Below the pieces are notes generated by a model. It did no database searches, had not been told where the DNA came from, and saw only the letters and a list, made by a program, of their open reading frames with translations. From positions 20,314-32,028 of the forward strand of contig BRYA01000111.1 of the NCBI GenBank assembly GCA_030267965.1: a stretch of 11,715 nucleotides of DNA, written 5' to 3'. A program made the position numbers and the translations under genes. Source of the stretch: Triparma columacea. Lineage: Eukaryota > Sar > Bolidophyceae > Parmales > Triparmaceae. Numbering within the stretch: position 1 is the stretch's first letter; each line of letters opens with the position of its first letter. Positions 7,501 to 11,715 of the stretch are shown here, piece after piece.

Positions 7501-9343
7501 GCCACTTTCGGCAAAAATTCGAAAGGAAACTGACATGGGGTTGAAGACTTTGAAGACATCTGCCACTAGTTGTTTTGATGTTTTGTCACCAGGGAAGGGA
7601 TCATTGTATTTGGGAAGTGGCGGGTGTAACAGCGTGCTGCGTTCGGGATCCGTTCTGAGGGCTGCTAAATAGTCGGCGGGGTTGTCAAAGGCGATGAGAC
7701 CTTTATCGATGAAGTGGGTGACATGGGGTTCAAAGAGTTTTGCCATGTAATAATTTAGGAAGTGGGTCCCTTCAGTTGTAATCACATTGTAGACCCTCAC
7801 CATACATTGCAGGTGTGGTATGACACGAGGTTCATGAAACCTCTGCTTGTTCATGGCGATGCAGATGGTTTTGTGGGGTAGGATGTCAGTTTTGGGGAAT
7901 TGGCATCGAGAGCGTACGCGTTTCTGGGGAGGGGGAAGGGGGTTAGGGACAGCTAATGGTGGAGCAACGACAACACTCCCGAGATGACGTCTCGTCTGCT
8001 ATTACTTACCTCGACTGGGGAAATGTTCTTGTCCGTAAATTTGATGTTGAAATCACTGGGGGGGTAGTTCATCTTCAATGTGTCCTCATCGGTAATTATC
8101 CCTTCAAGTTTAGTTACTGGATAAGACTGGGTTGGTGGTGAGCAGAGAGCGAAGTGAAGCGAAGTGAAGTGAAGCGAGTTGCGATGGAATTGGGATGCAT
8201 TAGTGAATATGCAAAAGTGACAAGAGAGGTGACACCAACTTCTTCTCACATTTTCTTCCTTCCTTTTATTCTTAATCCACTCTTTCTGAGAAGGGGGGGG
8301 GGGGTGTGTGGGGGGTTAGATTGCTTGCAGATGGTGAAGAGGAAAGGGATGTAACGAGTGAGTTTGTCCTACTGCTGACTAACTCCTCAAAGACTCCCGA
8401 TCCCAATAACACGCCTGACGCCTGACGCTCTCCTCAGGATTTCGATAGGCCCTGACGTCGTCCTTGTGCTCCCCGAGGTTGCCCTCCTGCACCTTTACGT
8501 CGTTCTTTAGCACCACCTTGACTTCTTCCCTCAGCGCGTAACAAGGGGTAACTCCAACTCAAGCTCACCTTACGTCGGGAATTAAGGCCAGTGCCTAAAT
8601 TGAGAACACCGCTGTTTGGAAGAGGGGGTGGGGGGGAGGGGGTTAGATGGGGAGGGGTGAATAACTCTGTGAAGGAGCAACGACATAACAACAAAACCCC
8701 TGGTCTACTGTAGCGAAGCAGACCTTCTTACCTCCACCAAAGGACATCTGATGTGGGTTCACGTAAATCATCAACTCTGACACTAAAACTTGAGTTCGTT
8801 GGAGAGATGTCAACCTCCATGTTGTCGTCGTTGTTGTCGTTGTCAAAGTTGTCGACTTCAGGGGATCCGGGTTGGTCGGTGATGGGGTTGTTGATGGGGT
8901 CGGAGTCCGAGTTGGAGCCCGAGTTGGAGTTGGGGTTGGAGTCGGGGTTGGAGTTGGGGTTGGAGTCGGGGTTGGAGTCGGGGTTGGAGTCGGGGTTGGA
9001 GTCGGGGTTGGAGTCGGGGTTGGAGTCGGGGTTGGAGTCGGGGATAGGGACATCCCAAAAAAATGATCTGACGAAGGTCCAGATTGGGGTCCAAATTGGA
9101 GTGAAAAAACCGTGAATTCGTTGCCTCGTTTGTGGTCGTTCAACTCCCCCCTGTGAAGTGCCCTGTGAAGTGCGAAGTTGTTAGTGTTAGCTTCATAACC
9201 ATAAACAAAAAAAAAACCCGAGTGACCCTTGGGGAGCCACACTCTATTTCAGAGGCCTCTGTACTCACATCAAGCCGACGCTTCGAGTTACGTGCACTTC
9301 CAGGAGAGCCGGGTTCGTCACTGTTACCTGGTGAAGGCGACAT
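4533..9343 (-). CDS. Fanzor-like (eukaryotic TnpB homologue) RNA-guided nuclease, seven exons
   Basis: Exons on the minus strand: 9343-9269, 9162-8732, 8611-8569, 8285-8250, 8126-8010, 7923-7378 and 7289-4533. Every junction has GT..AG signals and matching phase, giving 4005 nt and 1334 residues. The ATG at 9343 is first after an in-frame TGA. Order: basic N-terminus ending KRRLD (1-25), acidic DSNP repeats (about 60-120), a bipartite NLS-like [14 protein letters not shown] (179-192), a conserved-looking helical region (235-416; [20 protein letters not shown]), linker-rich middle, then a RuvC domain with a split zinc finger (about 1030-1334). Fanzors are TnpB relatives that cut DNA guided by a short RNA encoded beside the gene. 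Codon use is more AT-rich than in the neighbours, and several repeats are inserted, which fits a mobile gene. No transposase is seen here, so mobilisation would be in trans. A generic OrfB-like protein without activity is the alternative. Confidence 0.82.
4605..5435 (-). other. RuvC nuclease core and split zinc finger of the Fanzor-like protein
   Basis: The RuvC-I Asp is in [12 protein letters not shown] (codon 5426-5424, residue 1038). A helical Arg/Lys-rich insert follows, then [20 protein letters not shown], which resembles the usual GD..f......P block. Next is [15 protein letters not shown], where Glu 1215 (4895-4893) stands three residues before the TS pair, as in the relocated RuvC glutamate of Fanzors. 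The zinc ligands are C1222 and C1225, then C1295 and C1298 (ERCSCC). The terminal Asp is in [12 protein letters not shown] (D1305 or D1306, 4625-4620), matching the RD..AA..N ending of TnpB. The two CxxC pairs are about 70 residues apart because a Gly/Gln/Thr/Asn-rich linker is inserted. All expected catalytic positions are occupied. Confidence 0.82.
4787..4807 (-). repeat. Double G homopolymer inside the zinc-finger linker
   Basis: On the plus strand, nine C, one T and eleven C; on the coding strand this reads as a polyglycine tract between the two CxxC pairs. The frame before and after it encodes the conserved zinc-finger halves, so the read length shown is probably correct. Confidence 0.85.
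5607..5712 (-). repeat. 12-bp tandem repeat coding Gly-Gly-Lys-Ser
   Basis: On the plus strand, GCCGCCACTCTT recurs with interruptions; on the coding strand it reads [11 protein letters not shown] and, after an NKKTSKR break, GGKSGGKK. It forms a basic flexible linker just upstream of the RuvC domain, next to a Glu-rich stretch. Confidence 0.9.
6006..6062 (-). repeat. 9-bp tandem repeat coding Val-Ala-Glu
   Basis: Plus-strand units of CTCCGCCAC with single substitutions encode [19 protein letters not shown]. The result is an acidic, probably helical linker in the middle of the Fanzor-like protein. Confidence 0.9.
7188..7220 (-). repeat. 15-bp repeat coding Asp-Asp-Ser-Asp-Ser
   Basis: Two copies of GACGACAGTGACAGC on the minus strand near the start of the last exon encode [11 protein letters not shown]. 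An Asn-rich stretch follows. The acidic Ser-Asp run resembles casein-kinase-2 target sequence. Confidence 0.85.
8148..8176. repeat. Small GAAGTGAAGC-type direct repeat in an intron
   Basis: Alternating GAAGC and GAAGTGAA words lie in the intron 8249-8127. On the transcribed strand they form the TTCACTTC-rich pyrimidine tract before the acceptor ACCAACCCAG. Confidence 0.75.
8250..8285 (-). other. 36-nt micro-exon coding a basic NLS-like segment
   Basis: The acceptor is a C-run followed by TTCTCAG with an upstream TCTAAC branch site, and the donor is AAT before GTGAGA. The 12 codons read [12 protein letters not shown] in phase 0 on both sides. Joined to the preceding SRRK it completes a bipartite basic cluster. 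Confidence 0.75.
8379..8558 (-). pseudogene. Exon-like fragment inside an intron of the Fanzor-like gene
   Basis: The 283-bp intron 8568-8286 is more than twice as long as most of the others. It contains a GC-rich open frame of about 59 codons with host-gene-like codon choice. It includes [19 protein letters not shown] followed by [16 protein letters not shown], then a stop TAG at 8381. It has no start codon and no good flanking splice signals, and the leading segment would leave an intron of only about 40 nt. I read it as a captured or decayed coding fragment of unknown origin. Confidence 0.35.
8569..8611 (-). other. 43-nt micro-exon of the Fanzor-like gene
   Basis: Bounded by a C-rich tract ending CCAAACAG and by a GTGAGC donor. 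It starts with C, which completes the Ser codon begun by AG in the previous exon, then reads [14 protein letters not shown]. The phase fit on both sides is exact. Confidence 0.78.
8917..9048 (-). repeat. 12-bp tandem repeat coding Asp-Ser-Asn-Pro
   Basis: Eight near-perfect copies of GTCGGGGTTGGA (plus strand) at 8941-9036, with degenerate units on both sides. The correct frame on the minus strand reads DSNPDSNP, because it connects the upstream acceptor and the downstream donor in phase. The other minus frames (Pro-Thr and Arg-Leu-Gln-Pro) and the plus frames (Gly-Val, Leu-Glu-Ser-Gly) are by-products of the repeat. Confidence 0.9.
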
Positions 9344-9474
9344 AGCACAGTTGGTCTCACAACCCAACTGCTTGGTAAAAAGTTGTCGGGTGGGTCAGGT
9401 AGGACTCAGGTTGAACTTCAAGGAGTAAAAGTGCGCAGAAAGTAATTCGACTCTCAGAAACTCCAGAAACCTAG
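9344..9474. promoter_or_regulatory. Region between the Fanzor-like gene and the right-hand gene (divergent 5' flanks)
   Basis: The minus-strand nuclease begins at 9343 and the plus-strand frame of the neighbour opens at 9475 after TAG. No TATA box is visible on either strand, and no plus-strand ATG occurs here. It must contain the nuclease promoter or its 5'UTR, and possibly the right end of the inserted element. Confidence 0.45.
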
Positions 9475-9642
9475 GAACTCTGTCCATTCACCAAGGGCTG
9501 GCAAGTTGGCCAGAGGGCAGTGTCGGAAGCTTACGGAAATGGTGTGAAGGATGATGGGGAGTGTGGAGACAACAAGGAGGAGGATAAGGAGAAAGATGAG
9601 GTTGCCGAGGCAACGACAGCCCCCGATGCTGAGGAAGGGACA

Positions 9643-11715
9643 ATGCCCTTGGATGCTGCCAAGACTGATGCCGTAACTACCCCTAGAAAGTCACCGTCCC
9701 CCCCACCGAATGAAGAAGACGAAGAGTCGTATTGCCAGGTCTGTGGGCTGTCAGAGTCTGAAACTGCTGCCCACGAAACCGCTGATTGCGAGAACAAACT
9801 TGGCCCTCTCAGGACTCGTCGCACCGCCGCCTTGCTGCGGCAGCGGAGCAAACGTCAGGTCTTTGCTACGACCGACCATCACCACAGGGTCCTGGGAGAG
9901 AGCCCCATGGAGTGGCTACAGCTGGACCGAATGGACAGAGGAAGGATGTTGGCAGGTGAGCAACGACGGGCAAAAGGGTTGCGTTACTACTTTGTCGTCA
10001 TTCTACTCCTCCTGCAGCTAACTAGCTCCCTCGCTTGCTTCGGTCGCTGCAGGATCGTCAGGCGTTGTCTGCCCGGCCCCGATCGAGGTGGGGGTGCCGA
10101 TCTTGGGGGTCGTGCCCGCTTTCCTCGTGTCCGCCGTGTCCACCGTGTCCGCCACTGGACCTAGGATGGGAGGGCTGAGGGAGGGAAGGGGGGCGAAGCT
10201 GGGTGGGGGCGGGGGGGCGGGGGCGAGGGGGGCGGCGAGGGCACCATCAGGGAGATCGTTAGGGTGGGGACAGAGGCGGGGAACGTTAGTGTCAGGGCTA
10301 AGGGGGGGGGGGGAGGGACTGGGAGGAGGAGGAGGCAGCGGGGTCGACGGGGCCGGGGGAGGTGGGGAATGCGGCTTCATAGATTACACGGCAGTTTGGA
10401 ACCCACGCGTTATAAGAAACAGCGGCAGGATCGTCAGAGAAAAGATGGAGACTCCGGACATCTTTTACATCTCGGTCAAGTTCGACAGTTTCAGCTTGCA
10501 GTGGGACCGGGGTTACAACTCGTCTTTCTACCTCTTTGACTTTAGAGCTTACGACATTGAGCTCAGCAAAGGTCGACAAGATGCGGGTGGGGAGGAAGGT
10601 GAGCTGCACCGAGGAGTGGTACACCTACGCCCACCTTCGGGTTGGGAAGGACGCTGTCGTTGACAAGGTTCACGTCACGGACTTGGAGAGCGAGACCATG
10701 TACTGTGTGAGACTGAGAGCTGTGGGGCTAAAAAATGGAATAACCCTAAGCGAGCACAGCGACGTGGTCACGGTGGTTACTGAGAAGGAGCCAGAGAACG
10801 AGTGGGAGGTGATTGGTACCCGCAGGCTGAAGGAGGTGCACAGGGGCAGAGGAGACGCCAGCGATGTTCTAAGTAGACCCCACATTCACCCCGACGTTGA
10901 GACTCTCGGATGGAACAAGGGAACGAACGCAAAAACCTTCAACACCCCCAACGAGAAGATTGGAGTGGCCCCTAGTCCCAGGATGGGGGCAACGCTGGTT
11001 GAATTTGGGGGAAGCTTCAAGAGCCAGGGCGGAGATGCAATGCACGACCTATTCCTGTTCGGCGGAATGACCGAAGGAGAGAAGTGCGACGACGCAGGCA
11101 GCACAGACACCCTGAGCCTGGGGGAGGAGGACAGCGGGGTGGCGGCTAGCCAGTGTAGAAAGCAGGCTGGGGTCAACAACGACCTTTGGTTGCTCGATGC
11201 GAGCACAGGCGTATGGAAGAATGTCTTAGAGAACGATGCCAGCGTGGCTGTTGGAGGGACGAGCCCTGTCGGGAGAGAGGGGCACTCAGCCAGCAAGATG
11301 GGGGATGGGACGATCGTCGTGTCCAGCGGGAAGACCCTTCAGAGCGGGGACACAATGGGAACCGGGAAGAACCTCTTCCTGGGAGACATGTGGGAGCTGA
11401 GCAGGGGAAGGGTGAGGGACGAGGTCCTCACCTACGCAGGGGGGAGCACCCCCTACGGCCCTGGGCTTCCCTACGCGCTGCAAGAGGGCAACGAAGAGTA
11501 CTTTGTCGTCAACGCTAGCTTTGCGTCGAACCTCCTCGGCAGCAGCTCCGAGAGCGAAGGGGAGCTGTGCGTGGAGGACATCTGCGTCGAGGTTAGCATC
11601 ACACATGCGTGCTCCAAGAGTCTCACCCTCGGTCTGTTTGGGCCAGGGCCGTACACGGGTGACAAAAACTTCAGCCCCGAGAACAGGGGCGCGAGGGTGG
11701 GCCTGTTTGGGCTGC
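9643..11715 (+). CDS. Mosaic protein: zinc-knuckle-like, FN3-like, kelch-like and P-domain-like; 3'-partial, frameshifted
   Basis: Exon 1 ends at 9955 (GGCAG before GTGAGC); exon 2 starts at 10053 after a 97-bp intron with a CTAAC branch site. The junction is phase 1 and gives LAG/SSGVVCPAP. The frame is open from 9475, and the acidic codons before the ATG at 9643 look coding, so the true start may be in an unseen exon. Seen: YCQVCGLSESETAAHETADC (9730-9789), a zinc-knuckle-like Cys/His pattern; a Gly-rich tract; an FN3-like segment, LQWDRGYNSSF then DLESETMYCVRLRAVG (about 10440-10790); kelch-like motifs PSPRMGATLVEFGGS, DLFLFGG, NDLWLLDASTGVWKN and GREGHSASKMGDG (about 10970-11340); and a P-domain-like end, VEVSITHACSKSLTLGLFG. 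A one-base shift near 10568-10571 moves FN3 between frames. From there the frame is open to the window edge for about 380 codons. Such mosaics are often cell-surface proteins; I cannot name this one. Confidence 0.65.
10160..10375 (+). repeat. G-rich low-complexity coding tract
   Basis: Runs of G up to about ten bases make this purine-rich stretch encode mainly Gly, Ala and Arg in the frame of exon 2. The complementary strand is Pro-rich and also open, but lacks support. It may form G-quadruplexes and is prone to sequencing indels. Part of it could be an unrecognised intron. Confidence 0.7.

Noticed and set aside
8917..9048. CRISPR-like array
   Set aside because: The 12-bp units are contiguous without spacers and lie in a eukaryotic exon.
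8753..9115. Plus-strand frames with Leu-Glu-Ser-Gly or Gly-Val repeats
   Set aside because: Any reading of a 12-bp repeat without stops gives such frames; no flanking coding signal on this strand.
8643..9242. Minus-strand frame coding a long Pro-Thr repeat from an ATG
   Set aside because: It is another frame of the DSNP repeat. It reads through a donor (8731) and a pyrimidine-tract acceptor (9163) that match a better in-phase gene model.
4400..9520. Terminal inverted repeats or target-site duplications of a transposon around the nuclease
   Set aside because: By eye I found only a 9-bp direct match (TTGAACTTC near 4517 and 9411), which is expected by chance. An alignment of the two flanks and an empty-site comparison would decide.
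10018..10380. Minus-strand Pro-rich frame opposite exon 2 of the right-hand gene
   Set aside because: Low-complexity complement of the G-rich tract; no splice or start support and no recognisable domain.

Overview
The window is eukaryotic nuclear DNA. The genes are separated by promoters and 3' flanks and are interrupted by short introns, mostly 80-125 bp. These introns have GTAAG/GTGAG donors, CTAAC-like branch sites and strikingly C-rich pyrimidine tracts. A DGAT2 lipid gene, a multi-exon Fanzor and mosaic extracellular-type proteins suggest a unicellular eukaryote, perhaps a stramenopile-like microalga. The lineage is a guess; the eukaryotic nature is not.

Left to right: (1) the 3' part of a secreted-type pepsin-family aspartic protease with an Asn-Lys-Gly repeat and an EGF-like segment (+, runs in from the left edge, ends 1982). 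(2) A 423-bp AT-richer spacer with a probable 5'UTR intron. (3) A complete three-exon type-2 diacylglycerol acyltransferase gene (+, 2406-3710). (4) A convergent two-exon remnant of a membrane-protein gene (-, 3804 to about 4378) with no visible start codon. (5) A large minus-strand gene, 4533-9343, which I resolve into seven phase-compatible exons, two of them micro-exons of 43 and 36 nt, encoding 1334 residues. Its C-terminal third has the landmarks of a TnpB/Fanzor RuvC nuclease with a split zinc finger. (6) A plus-strand gene with a zinc-knuckle-like segment, an FN3-like fold, kelch-like repeats and a P-domain-like end, which runs off the right edge. Its FN3 region is split by a one-base frameshift.

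The centrepiece is the Fanzor-like gene. It lies exactly between two genes that point away from it, and neither neighbour shows a convincing first exon. This is what insertion of a mobile cassette into a shared head-to-head 5' region would leave. The nuclease carries several in-frame 9-15 bp tandem repeats encoding acidic, Ala/Val/Glu and GGKS-type linkers. Its RuvC Asp, relocated Glu, two CxxC pairs and final Asp all remain readable, so it looks intact. I found no clear terminal inverted repeats or target-site duplications, so the cassette's ends remain undefined.
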